Position numbers and translations under genes: made by a program. Shown piece by piece: positions 49,860 to 61,712 of a stretch of 64,000 bases of DNA. Origin of the DNA: Climacium dendroides (taxonomy: Eukaryota > Streptophyta > Bryopsida > Hypnales > Climaciaceae); NCBI GenBank assembly GCA_950106755.1, contig OX467083.1, forward strand, positions 15,619,029 through 15,683,028, written 5' to 3'. The notes under the pieces are model-generated. The model searched no databases. It saw only the letters and a list, made by a program, of their open reading frames with translations, and was not told the origin of the DNA. Every line of letters starts with the position of its first letter. The stretch's first letter is position 1.

Positions 49860-50143
49860 TGTCACCTCAGCATCCCAATCCTTCATTCGCATCCCCAGCG
49901 GCCACTCACCCGCCAGGCTGAAAAGCGAGTCCGCCTTATCCATCGTCCTCCTCTCACATAGCTGCAAACAATCGCCCCCAACCCAAACCCACAATCCCAT
50001 TCTCATTCAGTTCTTCTTCTCCCCCTTCCCCCCTTCCGATTTCACATCTCTTCCGTTTTGCAATTTCTAGTTCAATTTCAGTTTCCATTTCTGAACTCTA
50101 GTTTCGATTCGCTTCCCAACGAGTGGCAACCAGCAAAGCAACA
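49860..50143 (+). promoter_or_regulatory. PsaD promoter and 5' leader region
   Basis: GC-rich relative to the flank. An I-box-type light element, GGATAAGG on the minus strand, lies at about 49,934-49,941. A long pyrimidine-rich patch (CTTCTTCTCCCCCTTCCCCC) lies at about 50,011-50,030. I see no TATA box, in line with the TATA-less promoters known for many nuclear photosystem genes, including tobacco psaD. The transcription start cannot be placed from sequence alone. Confidence 0.45.
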
Positions 50144-52134
50144 ATGGCGGCCCTCGCGTCCACTTCCGCCTTGGCCATCGCCACAGCGCCTTCGTCACTC
50201 AACGTCGCCTCGCACGCGCGCCCGGCCTCCGCTTCTCTCAAGCTCTCCGCCTTCCAGGTATAGTAAGTCACTCCGTGGTAGCCTTTTCTTTGCAGCTTCT
50301 GGGAAGCGAATTGGCGATAGGTTGAGTTTATTTGGGCAATTTGGAGCTCGTTTCTTTGTGGAGAAGATCGTTGGGTTTGGTTGAAGATAACCCATTTGCT
50401 GTAACTTTAGTCTGGGGATGTTTTGTACTCCTTGTCATTCGTGGTTGTTGGGTGATTAGATTGTATCTTGCTGGAGGTTTTGGTATCTGTATGTGGGGCG
50501 AATTCACCCTGAAAGAACGTTTATACGATATCGAAATTGTATTTTTTTCACTTTTTCTTTTTGGGGTGACATGATGATGACCGAAATTGTGTGCAGACAT
50601 GATATTCCTTTTCGAACTACATCTGGTTTGTTTGGTTTTGTATTGAATCTTGTATTGTTTTCAAGGTACTTGAAGAAGGGTGCCATGGTTTTTTAGGGGT
50701 TGATATGGAGAAGTGATTCGGTATTTTGATTTTCTATGCAGGGTCAGAGAGTGGCCGCTGTGAGCAATGGCGCTCGTGTGACAATGGCCACAGAAACCGA
50801 GACTCCCAAGGGTTTCACTCCCCCAGACTTGAAGGCCGACACCCCGGCGCCCATTTTCGGTGGCAGCACGGGGGGTCTTCTGCGCAAGGCGCAGGTGGAG
50901 GAGTTTTACGTCATTACGTGGGAGTCTCCCAAGGAGCAGATCTTCGAGATGCCCACTGGTATGATGCTTCTCTTTCGGAATTTCTTATCTCTTTTGTATG
51001 CAAATGCTAGAATGGGGTCTGTCGGTCTGTGCACACTGGTGAAGTGACATTCGAAGAAATTTTATAAGTAATTAGGCACCTTGACACTTTGTTTCTGTTT
51101 TCACTACAGTTCAACGCTTGGGGAACTTTCGTTTTGCATGACGGTAGATGCACATAAGAAAACCTTACTGGCACAAGCCATAGATATCTTGATAAGTCTG
51201 TGGCTTATGGATGGTCAATATTGGGTATGGGGTTGGAACTCATGGTCGGAATCTGCAGTATATTTTCTTCCTGCGTTAACCAGACAGTTCGTATTATGTT
51301 CTGCTCTGCGTAGTATGTCTTTGATGCTTTGAAATTTTGGTATTTTATTGAAGTACCATTCAGTTTAGGTTGGAAGATTTTTCCTCATCAGACGTTCTAA
51401 ACATATGTGGAATATGACGGATATCTCATACTGTGTGTTGTCCTGGATAGTATGGCTTTGATACTTGAAAATCTTATGTTTGATTCGAAATCGTTGAGTT
51501 TAGGTTGGAATGTGTTCTTCCTCATTAGATGTTGTTTTTAATAGATCTGGAATCAGAGAACTGGTATCATGTGTTGTTCTGCGGAACTTACATTAGCATT
51601 AGCGTAGTTTTGACACTCGAAATTCTTATGCTTGTCTGAGTTTAGGTTGGAAACGTTTTCTAAGTTCATCAGATTTTGTTTTGAACGGAAGTGGAATTCG
51701 ATCATACCATAACAGCTCATATCATGTTGTTTTCTTCTGATATTTGAAAAACTTATGCTTGAAGTTGAAGTCGACGTCATTCTTTGAGTTCAGGTTGGAG
51801 ACTAAGTCCTTTCCTTTTGTTCTTAACAAATATGGAAATCTGATATCCAGGCGGTGCTGCGATCATGAGGTCGGGCCCCAACCTCCTGAAGTTGGCGAGG
51901 AAGGAGCAGTGCCTGGCTCTGGGTTCCAAGCTGAGGACCAAGTTCAAAATCCAATACCAATTCTACCGCGTCTTCCCCAACGGGGAGGTTCAGTACCTCC
52001 ACCCCAAGGACGGCGTGTACCCGGAGAAGGTGAACGCAGGAAGAACCGCCGTGGGAGTCAACAACAGGAACATCGGGAAGAATGTCAACCCTGCAGAGAT
52101 CAAGTTCGCCGGAAAGCCAGCCTTTGATTTGTAG
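50144..52134 (+). CDS. psaD: Photosystem I reaction centre subunit II precursor (PsaD)
   Basis: PsaD is a stromal, extrinsic subunit of photosystem I that forms the ferredoxin docking site together with PsaC and PsaE. Exons: 50144-50257, 50742-50958 and 51851-52134, giving 615 nt and 204 residues, the usual precursor length. The ATG context (CAACAATGGC) is ideal for plants. Residues 1 to about 50 form an Ala/Ser-rich chloroplast transit peptide. The mature part opens near [14 protein letters not shown] and includes [31 protein letters not shown] and [20 protein letters not shown], all family hallmarks, with the basic ferredoxin-facing surface in exon 3. Intron 1 lies within the transit peptide and intron 2 splits a Gly codon of the conserved core. 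Coding sequence is much richer in G and C than the introns, as expected of a highly expressed gene. Arabidopsis psaD genes lack introns. Confidence 0.96.
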
Positions 52135-52245
52135 AGGAGTCTGTTATTTTAGAGCGCGCATCCTTATTGTATAGTCAATTTGTGAATGGAACTAAGTTTC
52201 TCAAGCCCATGATTTGCTCTTTTTTTGAATCTGATTGCAAAGGTA

Positions 52246-52477
52246 CTAGCGTGCCCTGTGCTGTCAGTCGCCACAGCCAAAATAAAAGGAAGAAGGAACT
52301 TTCTATTTTTTTTTAATTCATAAGAACTTCCAAATTCAATAACTTTCACACCATACGCCATGAAACAAAGCCATGAAATAAAGCCCATGCACCCCTCCTT
52401 GCCTAGGGCTTTTTGATGGTACCAAGCATGCTACTAGGGATCTCATTGGAAGAAAACAAACCCTAAACAACCTAACT
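52246..52477 (-). mobile_element. Helitron copy just downstream of PsaD
   Basis: Read on the minus strand, the 3' terminus GGGCACGCTAG lies at 52,246, next to host TACC. Upstream are the family unit (TTGGTACCATCAAAAAGCCC) and a 5' region with TTAAAGTTAGGTTGTTTAG near 52,477. Before the end, GCTGT and ACAGC can pair as a 5-bp stem. The 5' TC end is diverged, so that boundary is approximate. It lies about 110 bp past the PsaD stop, so it may border or lie within the 3' untranslated region. Confidence 0.65.
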
Positions 52478-52839
52478 TTAACCCCTAAATGTCCAAGGCC
52501 TTTTTTGAGCTTCTAGGAATTTGTTCTAAATTGAATAAAAAGATAACATTTTGATAAGTTGTATCAATTTTTTTTTGAATTGTAACCATGCAAATTCAAA
52601 CTAGACATGTTAAGAGATCCCATAGGAAAATAAAACTCCACAATATCACTTATGGATTAAAAGATTATAATGTTTGACTATGAGGTGTTAAAACTGCTAA
52701 AGTGATTTGAAGCCTTTCAATCCTCTTTTCACATGTCAAATCTAAAAAGTTGGTCTCTCAAAAAATAAAGGGCCTAACATGCATAATCCCAATCAATTTG
52801 TGCCTTCTCAAAATCTACCCTATAATTTTTTTAAATGAA

Positions 52840-53480
52840 TTTTCCAAAATGGTGGTTACTTTTTGGGTTCATTCTTCAAGGCAAGTTGGTTACATGCTTG
52901 AAAATATTTAGATCATTTGGAAATGTACAATATATAGAGAAAAAATAGTAAGTAGAAAGATATAGAGAATGATTCAAAATACAAAATTGTTAACAATTTA
53001 TTTATTGAATTGGAAAAATCAATTCCAATGGTTGTAATGTTATAATAATCAATCTACATTTGATTTTTTGATTTTTTTCCAAAATATTGAAATTTGAGTG
53101 AAATAAATGACTTCAAAGTTTATCATAGAGTAGAGATTTTGTAACTACTGCAAATTATATGCAAACTAGAACTCCTCATATCTTTCAGGTATAAATAAAT
53201 CTATAGGACCAATTTCAAATTTTTATTTCTTAAAAACGTATTTTTTAAAAGAATTTTCTTTGATTCTAGGATTGCTCGAACTTTGCTAAAAACTACATAT
53301 CATACAACAACTTTTTAACCATGTAGTAAAAAGTTATGAAAATTGTTTGGCCTTAAAGCTACTCTTCAAGCACATGTTGTGCGAAAATTTCAAAGAAAAA
53401 AAAAATCCTTTCATAGTAAGCTACCCAAAATTGCTATACTGCCAAAAAACCATAGTTTAGGGCTTTAGAGGTTGAGTTAG
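52840..53480 (-). repeat. Dispersed repeat A, reverse copy
   Basis: Reverse complement of the repeat at 30,590-31,320, with landmarks in mirrored order: AACTTGCCTTGAAGAATGAA-like start, TTACATGCTTGAAAAT, GACTTCAAAGTTTATCATAG, CCTTAAAGCTACTCTTC and ACCATAGTTTAGGGCTTTAG at the end. Non-coding. Confidence 0.65.
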
Positions 53481-55459
53481 TCTGACTATTTTTAATTGTA
53501 AAGATATATTTTAAATTTCAATTTAAAATAATTTTGTAATGATGTGAACCACCATATTGATTCACCTTCAAGATAATTGAAAATATAAAAAATATGTATG
53601 AGGTTTTACGTTCAAAAGTGTTAGTAATTTAGATTAAACTATAACCATTAGTTAGAAGGCTTTTAGTGCATAGGAAAAGAAATTAGATCAAAAGTGCAAA
53701 CTAAGGAAATATAAAAGGTAAAAAAATACAAAAGTGAAGTAAAAACAAAAATGTGAAGTTGTAAATGAGTCTATATATGAATTTAAAACTATCAAAAAAA
53801 AGAAACATGAGAAGCACAAAGGATGTTAGTAAACTTAGATTACTAAGAAAACATTGACATAGGGATAGAAGCACTAAATTAAGCAAAAAATAGTAATTAA
53901 ATGATTTTTTAGTAAATTAGTGATGGATGAAAGTGATTAGGAGTGTTAGTTAGGAAGTTGGGGTAATAGGAAAATTAGGGTTAGGAGCTCAAACTCTCTC
54001 TCTCTCTCTTGTGTCTTGATGTCCATGTGTGTTTGGGAGGTGTGTGAAGCAAGAGGTGAAAAATGAACAAAAGATATTAGATCAAGGATTGCAAGGAGTT
54101 AAATTAGGAATATAGGGAATTTGTCAAGTAGTCACTCATTTTCTATGCGAAAAATGGGTGAAAAAATTGACATTTTGCCATTTTGGGGTCAAATGGAAAG
54201 GGTACTTGAGAATGAGGGAAAAATTTGGAGTGAGATTGGATAGCCAACTTTGACGGGCAATTTCATGAGCGTGGAAGATTGGATGGAGTTGATTTTTAGA
54301 TAGGTGATGCGTCTTGAAGTTAGCTTTCCGAAAAGCTATGACTCACCCCAATCGAAGCAAGGACAAGTTTGAGGCAACTGATTTAGTGCATAGAGGATCT
54401 ACTGCCGTGACAAATTCTTCTCTATTTTTATTGTTGTGTCACAGTTCATTTGTTAGAACTTTTAGTTCCTAGCCAGAGTAGCATGGACAAAGACACTAGG
54501 AAGCACTAGTTCTAAGTATAGAACTCTTACTGAATTCCAATAGGGTTTATGATTTAGACGTTATCCCATCGTCAATTTGCGAAAATAAATAAGTTAAACT
54601 CCGTTACAGAAGCACTTGATACCAATAATAACACTTATCTTCACCATGAAGATAAGTTAGCATTGCCTCCACCCAAGCAACAAGAATAGCACTACTATAT
54701 CTCATACCGTTGAGGATTCCGGAGTTTATGAAACACAAACACAAATTCAAAACCAGAGAAAACAAACACACACTCTGAGTGTTTTTTACCGTGAGGCAAA
54801 ACCCATCCACAAAGTTGACCGAAGAGGAGTGTATAGATCCTACCTAAGACACCTCCAAGCAATGGACTCCACAATGTTCTTTTTGATAGTTTTTATTCAA
54901 TTAACTTTTACTAGGAGAAAGAATAGCCACCCTAAAATGATCCCAATATGTGTCCAAAAGTCACAACATCATCATAGTTTATATTTTTGGGGGTGAGGGT
55001 TTCTTACTACACCAAAATCTCAATAGAATTGCCTAATTTGGACCCTAAATGAGCTAAATTGGGCCCTAAAAAACCATCGCAATATACTTCTTTTAAGCCA
55101 AATCCTTAAAGTCAACCATGCATCAACCCATAGACCTCCTCAAAGTCCATAGATCCAATTCTAACACATGCACCACTCATTTTAGACACTTGCTTTTTAC
55201 TCCCATCTTATCACTCAAAAACTTCAACCTTACTTTTGACCCGATTCAGGCAGCACTTAAGCATGTGCCCTAAAACCCTAGAAATGCAACTTTACTAATC
55301 ATGCAAAATTTTCAAGCATCCAAATCATGCAAGACCATAGAAATATGTTCAAACATACAAGACCTAACATAGATTGTAATCATCATTACATTTAAACTTG
55401 GCTGAAGTCACAAAAACAAGAAGAAACACAACTCAAGTCGCCGCCCATAAGGCAACTGG
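53481..55459. other. Intergenic stretch, no gene seen
   Basis: AT-rich, with a short CT microsatellite near 53,995. Between about 54,240 and 54,850 the composition is more balanced. It includes a TGGTATCA phrase on the minus strand (near 54,617) resembling a retrotransposon primer-binding site, but no long terminal repeat could be defined. Decayed retroelement sequence is possible. Confidence 0.45.
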
Positions 55460-55995
55460 GCTCTCTCTACTAAAACAGCTTCCATTTCTTCATTGTTGCT
55501 CCAAATCAGGTGAGTTTTAGCTTTTTGAAAAGATAACTTTGTAGTCCATCTCCTCTCAAAATTTCAGCCTAATTCGCCTAACCATTCTCCTGTGATTGCC
55601 CTCCAAAGTCGCAGCTCCATTTGAAGGCGGCAGCTGACCCCCCTCCACCAAAATGGCCACCATTTCCTTGTTGCTGCTCCAAATTGGACGAGCTTGGTCT
55701 CTATGGGAAGTTAGCTTGAAGATGAAACTCTCCCACAATTATAGCTCATTGCATCTCACCAATTTGCCGCACTCGTTGTCCAAAGTCTCAGCTCCAAAAT
55801 CCTATGACAACAGACCCTCTGCCACAAAATCAATCGTTCCAACCTTGTCCTTGCTCCAAATTGGGCAAATAATAGCTTCTCAGAAATTTGACTTCAAAGA
55901 GCTCCATCTCTCCAAAATTCAACCCCATCGGATTCTCTATGCTCCCACAATGGCTCATCAAAGTTTTTGTTCCTAATTGCAATAGTAGTGGACCT
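55460..55995 (+). repeat. Degenerate tandem array, ~178-bp unit, about 3 copies
   Basis: Three diverged units start near 55,470, 55,646 and 55,821. Each has a TCC-rich opening, TTGCTCCAAAT(C/T)GG or similar, a TAGCTT phrase and a CAAAGTC(G/T)CAGCTCC or CTCCAAAATTCA phrase. The reverse complement resembles the array at about 62,150-62,750. Composition is less AT-rich than its flanks. No protein frame spans the array intact. Confidence 0.5.
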
Positions 55996-57090
55996 TCTTC
56001 CCCCAATACTTTTCCCATCTGACCCGCACAATCCTCACTTTTCACCCATTTTTTTACCTCACAAGGTGAAAACCTACTCAACAAATTGTCTATCATCCTA
56101 ATATACCTCCTTACAATCATTATTCCCCTATATTTTGTCCACCTTCCACACTTTTTTCACACTCCACACAGGCACACACATGTGCACACACCCACAAGAG
56201 AGAGAAGAAGAAAGAAAGACCAAACCCTAAAACTCCTAACTACAAGACCAACCAACTCCAACTTCATGACATTCATCTACCACTTAACTAATGTAAAACG
56301 CCATTTTTCAGTCAAAAACACCAAATTACTGCAACTGTGGTAATTTGGTGAGAACTACGTTAATTTACTGCAAAACTTTCTAAATTACTGTAGAAGCCTT
56401 TAAATTACTGAAAAATCCTATTTTAGTGTTTTTCTCATTATTTTAGTATTTTCTTCCTTGTTCTAGTAGGGTAGTAGTAGTTTTGATTGTACTAACTTCT
56501 TTTGTGATTTTTGTATATCTTATTTTTTTGTCGCTTTTCATTCCCATTTAGTTTCATATTTTACTTCTAGTCTTTTGCTTTTTAATTTTCTTTTGTATTT
56601 TTTATGTTTTATACTTCCTTGGGTTGCAATTTGATTCTAGTTTCATTTTGTACTTGTAGTGTTTTGTTTTCATTTGTTGTTGTTTTTGCATTTTTGGTTT
56701 TGAAATTGTCATCATTTCACCATTGGTTATTCTACTAAATCTAACTTATCATCTTTTTGGTTTTAAATCCCTATTTTTTCCTACCATTTCCCCTAAATTC
56801 TTCCTAATTGCATTTTCTAACTTCTCCTTCTAAGCTCCCAAGGTTTCCATTGTTATCTAGCGGAAAACTTCCTAATTGATAGTTGTGGTTTAATTTAGGA
56901 AACTAACATTTCTAAACTTGAAAACTCATGCAATTTCTTTATATTTTTTACAATTTAAATAGTAAACCACTATGGTAGTTCACACACTCACAAAAATTTC
57001 GGATGTCAATGCCTATAAGTGTTGACAATAGCAATCCATTTTTAAACAAATAAAAAAGAACTATCCTATAGACTCTAGCATATCCTTGTC
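55996..57090. other. Intergenic stretch, T-rich, no gene seen
   Basis: It contains a short ACACAC-rich patch at about 56,155-56,195 and long pyrimidine-rich, TTTT-rich sequence from 56,400 to 56,760. AAATTACTG phrases recur four or five times between 56,320 and 56,420. No coding signal. Confidence 0.45.
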
Positions 57091-57190
57091 TCGAAGATAA
57101 TTATCCTCGACCCAAAGATAGTCATCTTTAGATCGAAGATAATTATCTTCAGGTGGAGTATAATTATCTTTGTGTCAAAGATGAATCACT
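57091..57190 (+). repeat. Cluster of palindromic GATAATTATC motifs
   Basis: TCGAAGATAATTATC occurs at 57,091 and 57,133, and a third form (TATAATTATCTT) near 57,159. Intervening AAAGATAGTCATCTTT is also self-complementary. The pattern is a degenerate array of small hairpins about 25-42 bp apart. Confidence 0.6.
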
Positions 57191-57299
57191 CCCTTAGATA
57201 AAGAATAAAATACCCACCAATAAAAAGCATTAAAAAACATGAAGGAGCAAGTGTTAATTTTGCCATCTAAAAATTTATATGTATAAGATGTGAAACCAA

Positions 57300-57480
57300 G
57301 GTAGCACGGACACTAGGACATTCGGAAGTGCGGACGGATGTCCAATGTCAGCATTTGCAAGCTTCTAAACGTCCGGGTACATAGAAAATTTGGACTTTTT
57401 CTCGTCCAATGGACGGGAGGACGGATGGAGTGGACGCACCGGATGGATGGGCGGACGGGCAGATAGGCTATTGAGGGAGG
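57300..57480 (+). repeat. GC-richer patch of GGAC/GGACGG words
   Basis: GGACG, GGACGG, GGATGG and the complement GTCC recur more than a dozen times in about 180 bp, in a region otherwise near 30% GC. The repeats are irregular, not a clean microsatellite. No frame or hairpin accounts for it. Confidence 0.45.
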
Positions 57481-59669
57481 TGGAACAAGGTGGCCGAATT
57501 TTTTTTCAACAATAATTTAGGACTTAGGAGAAATATAAAAGATAAAATTTTCAAGCAATAAATAGCCAAATAGGTGGCTTTTACTTATACTTCAATTACT
57601 TTGTACCCCTAAAATCATTGGAATGACTTCACCATAATGGCTTGGCTAATTTGTACCTTGGTTTTAGAGTAACGCAATTATGTAATGGTTCTTCCTTTTT
57701 TAAGGAAAAAAAATAAGTGGAATGACTTGAGGTGAACAAGCGTGAAGTTAAGGAGGTGGTTCAATGAATTCACCCATATAGCAAAATGGGCGGATGAATG
57801 GGAGTACATGACAATGCAAGGTTTAGATAATTAGAGTAGAAGTACCTAGTGTTCAACAATTTCCCCTATGTAACCATGTTCAACATATGAATAGTACTTA
57901 TTTTCAATTTACAAACTATATTTTGACTTCTTGCAAATTTTTTTGAAGCCCGTTCTGTTCACTTTTGGACTTAAGGTGGTATAATTGTATAAATATATAA
58001 CATTGAATCTTGAGCACTAATTCAAAATAACATTACATTATCAAATAAAGGACTAATTTTCCGATCTTGTGGAAAAGTCTTCAAAAATTTAGCTACAAAT
58101 TGAGGTCATCAGAATCTACGTAAAATCCATTTTGTTCCCCTAAGTGACAATGGTCCTTTTGGGGTTATTTAGAATTCAAGTGATAAACTTACCAAAGTTT
58201 TGTTAATATCTGATTCTTCAACTCTTATATTGTAATATTCTTGTACCTCCACAAATGTTTTCTTCAACATACGCTATTCCAAATCATATCAATGTTATTA
58301 GTTATAGATGCCATCATCGTACCATAAGACAAAAAGTTGAGTGTAAAAATATATATTTGTTGTCATAGTAGAGGGTTTTTTGGAAAGTTTAATGATCTAA
58401 GTGAAGTAGACTCTACCTTTTTTACCTCTATTAGACAACTATTTGGCCTTAATTTTTTTCATTTTTATATTTAAAGACATTTCAAAGGTTTATTTTGTGT
58501 TTGAGGTTTGTCGTATGCACAGTCTAAACATAAGTATCTTTACCATGCAAAATGTGATAAGATGACACGAGTTAGCGTCCTAGAGAATTTTAGTATGTCG
58601 TTTCAAGCTCAGATATCTGGATTTAATGGTTTCCAAGAGTTTTCTATCCAAAACAACAATCTGTCTTTACTTCTCTCCTCCTTTCCGGATTCTACCACTA
58701 TCCGGAATACAGTTTGGATCCGGTCCGTTCCGGAATCCGGAAATAAAATCAATCCGTATTGGTTTTCTATGCCTCTATTTTACCTTCAGAGGGTCTACTA
58801 TTGATCTTTAGAGGGGTAGGGACTTCACCACTCGTAATTCTCACTCTCCACTCTCTCCAAAAGCAACACAAAACAACGCCAACAACATTCATTGGCTCAA
58901 GGATGGCTCCCTTCCAGCTTTCCGGATTGGTCAGCAAGTTATATAGTGTCCCCTATTACTACAATGACAAATCTAAACACCCGGAACTTAGAAGGCTTCC
59001 GGAACTCAATTTCTAGACTTGCTCATGTGGTTGGTAGACCTCCCGATGGATGGAAATATTCCGCTGGCAGTTGCTAATCTCCGCACAGAATCTTCCCTAG
59101 ACTTCCGGACTTGCATACCCCTTTGGACTCTCCACCAGATTACCATTCTAACAATTTAAAGGCACCACGTGCAAGTCCTCAATTACAAGCCTAAATCCCT
59201 CAACCAACTGTCCTTCTTAGCTCAGATCTGGATTCCGCCCTCACTCGTTCCCTCTCAAACTCCAACAATCCGATAAACAAATAGGAAAACACCGTATGAG
59301 ACCAGGACAAAAGCCTGGTTGCTCAAATTACGTTCGGAATGTAAACATAATAGAATCAGCTCAGATATCAAGAGCTAAAGCAGAACAAGCTAAGGTGGAA
59401 TGGGAAGGCAACAAACTTGCCCAGCCATTTAAAACACAAAATAAAACTCAACAGCCACTAGAAAAACAAGACAATGGCTCAACCGACCGTTCCGGATTAA
59501 GCAGAAAGCCGTTGGCCAGCTGTCCCTTGAAAATTAGAATCCGGGTTTATACTTGAAACCCCATTCCGAAAAACTTACTAGCTTAAAACTAACTTCCTAC
59601 CTACCCTTTCGTACCTTTTTGGAACTGACCGTGCCTTTCTCCATCAGCGTAGATTGTCTTTAGGAAGAG
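57481..59669. other. Intergenic stretch; right part rich in TCCGGA
   Basis: No gene seen. From about 58,680 to 59,560 the palindrome TCCGGA or CCGGAA recurs often and the sequence is less AT-rich. This may be the non-coding downstream part of the decayed element on the minus strand (59,670-61,712), which also uses CCGGA-rich sequence. An 86-codon frame at 59,296-59,556 (plus) matches no family I know. Confidence 0.4.
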
Positions 59670-61712
59670 GACTTGGTGGGAGTTGCCTTTGCTGCTGATC
59701 AGGTCTTGATTGCTGGGGCGGATCGAGCAGTCTTAGCTGATCCGGAATCTTACTCGTCTTCATCAGTTTTCGTCTCGTTGCTTTGAACAATCTCTTCCTC
59801 GGATTCTTCAATCTCTTGTATCTCCACGTTGTCGTCTCTTGGTGAGTACTTTGCCAAATTCGTCATCATATCGTCCTTCTTCAGAGTCGGGGTTGCGGCT
59901 TCCTAGACTATGTGCATGAAACTTTTCGAAAACTCCCAAGTCGGATTCACAATGGCTCCCATCCGCGCACCCAAATGAGAATAGATTGGAAGGGGTGATG
60001 TTTTGAAGGTCCCTTTTGAACTCTGCGCTCCCAACGGATCAAACAAATTTAGCTTGGTTGGACTGGGCTTCGAAGTTGAGGTTTTAGCCAATCTGGGTGG
60101 GGTCTAATTTTTACCTTCAAGAATTGGCGTCTCACTCCCGGATGGTTTCTCTAGTTGATTTTTGTGTGGTGACGGTGAAGAAATGGAAGCGGGATGAGCA
60201 AAACCACGCGGTGTCACTGCTTACTCCTGCAAACTTGGAAACATGGTAGTCAGCACCTCCGGAAATGAGGACAAGTCCAACATCCAGTCATGCTCGATGT
60301 TTTGAAACAGCGCCTGTAGCTCCTTCAAAATTGCCTCCATCTAAGCTTCAAAATCCACCAAAATCTTGAGTACCTTTGATCCGATGATGTGACCATCCAC
60401 CATTAGTCTATGGTTGAAGAGCTCCACCTTTAGCGTTGCATCTGCCACGAACAAAATCATGTCTTTCAAGTTCCAAACGATCCGGAGAGCATCCGACTCT
60501 CTTTGTCGTGCCGTACTCAGCTCCTTCTCCGCCACGGTTAGTTGTGCCCTCAGGTCGTCATGTTCCCTCTTCAGTCTTTGGATACATCTGTCCTTCTCCA
60601 ACAAAACTTCCGGTCCGGGTCGTCACTTAATCTTCTCGATGATTTGTCCTAGTTCCACTCTTCCGAGTTCCTCACAGATTTTGACAATGAGCAATGCCAT
60701 CCCGTCAAACAAAGTCTTAGCAATTTGCAACCACTGTATTATGGTCTCGTATAAGTCTACCTCACCGTGTTGTGCCAGAACCCGGATAGGCTCCACTCCT
60801 TCTAGTATCAACGAAATTAATAAGGGCTAATTGGGCTTGACTTGCTACGAGACACAATTTCTACTAACTTCGCTACCACCGCCTCGATTATCTACCCCTA
60901 ATTAACCGGTCTATTTTCTAGAGATCCAAAAAGGGTGTTGGCCATTGTGACCGTGACTCGAGTAGGCTTTTCTAGATATAAAATCGGGATCAGAAATTCT
61001 AAAACCTGCCTTTACCTACCATCTTTGCAACCACTAATGGCGTATCCATCTTTTAGATTAACTGGAATTTGGAATTTTTTGAGGGCGTACTTGTCCACTC
61101 GAGAAGAAAATCTGTACCCTGACTTATCGAATCCATAAACTTCCGCCCACATATCCGTGGTCCAAGTTACAGGTCGCCCCTTCACCGTCCTCTCGTACTG
61201 ATTTGGAACCCCATCAGTGAGTTCTTGAATCATACTATCGCTTTTGAGACTCTAGGGCCTCTGAATAAACCCTAAACAATCCATCCGGGTCAAATTTTCA
61301 TCCAGATGTTTCCAGTACTCCGAATCAGTCGGAATGGTCGGAATGACCATCTAGGCTGCTACAGCGGATTTCTGTAATCTGGCAGTCATTTCTACCCGGG
61401 TGCAATCGGCACCAACCTCACCTTTTTCTTCTATCCGGAATTCTAGCTCACCACCCTTTCACTTATTAATCACTTGTGAAAATGTGCGCACAAAAAAGAG
61501 GAAGAAAATGGTCTTGGCGGTGGGCTTAAGTATTCCACGGTTCTCCAACGTTCCCAAAGGAAAATGGATCTCCAAATTGTTCCCATATCGTTTTCCTAGT
61601 CCTCCTAGGCCGGAACCTAGAAATCATAGGTCCGTAGGATCCGGAGTTTCTAGCTTTCGTCCTTGGTTCCGTCCAGTTCCATTACCGTATGGTTCCGGAT
61701 ATTGTTATTTCT
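59670..61712 (-). pseudogene. Decayed protein-coding gene, possibly a retroelement gag-like ORF
   Basis: On the minus strand one reading frame can be followed from about 61,712 to 59,670 (roughly 670 codons), broken by about ten in-frame stops and at least one frameshift near 60,815. The amino-acid content between the stops stays protein-like throughout. A central part (61,233-60,860) contains TWTTDMWAEVYGF and RVTVTMANTLFGSL. A coiled-coil segment follows (60,604-60,480; EHDDLRAQLTVAEKELSTA), then a proline/serine-rich part and an acidic tail. Several stops look like single changes from TGG, CGA or CAG, as expected from cytosine deamination of methylated DNA. I do not recognise the family. 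Size, coiled coil and repeat setting suggest a retroelement gag or other mobile-element protein, but no reverse transcriptase was seen. Confidence 0.55.

Noticed and set aside
54609..54624. Minus-strand TGGTATCAAGTGCTTC as a retrotransposon primer-binding site
   Set aside because: Only the first eight bases match the initiator-tRNA type, no CA-ended LTR precedes it, and no LTR pair was found.
59296..59556. 86-codon plus-strand frame
   Set aside because: Lys/Gln-rich composition in a TCCGGA-rich repeat region, no homologous signature, and opposite to the strand of the decayed gene nearby.
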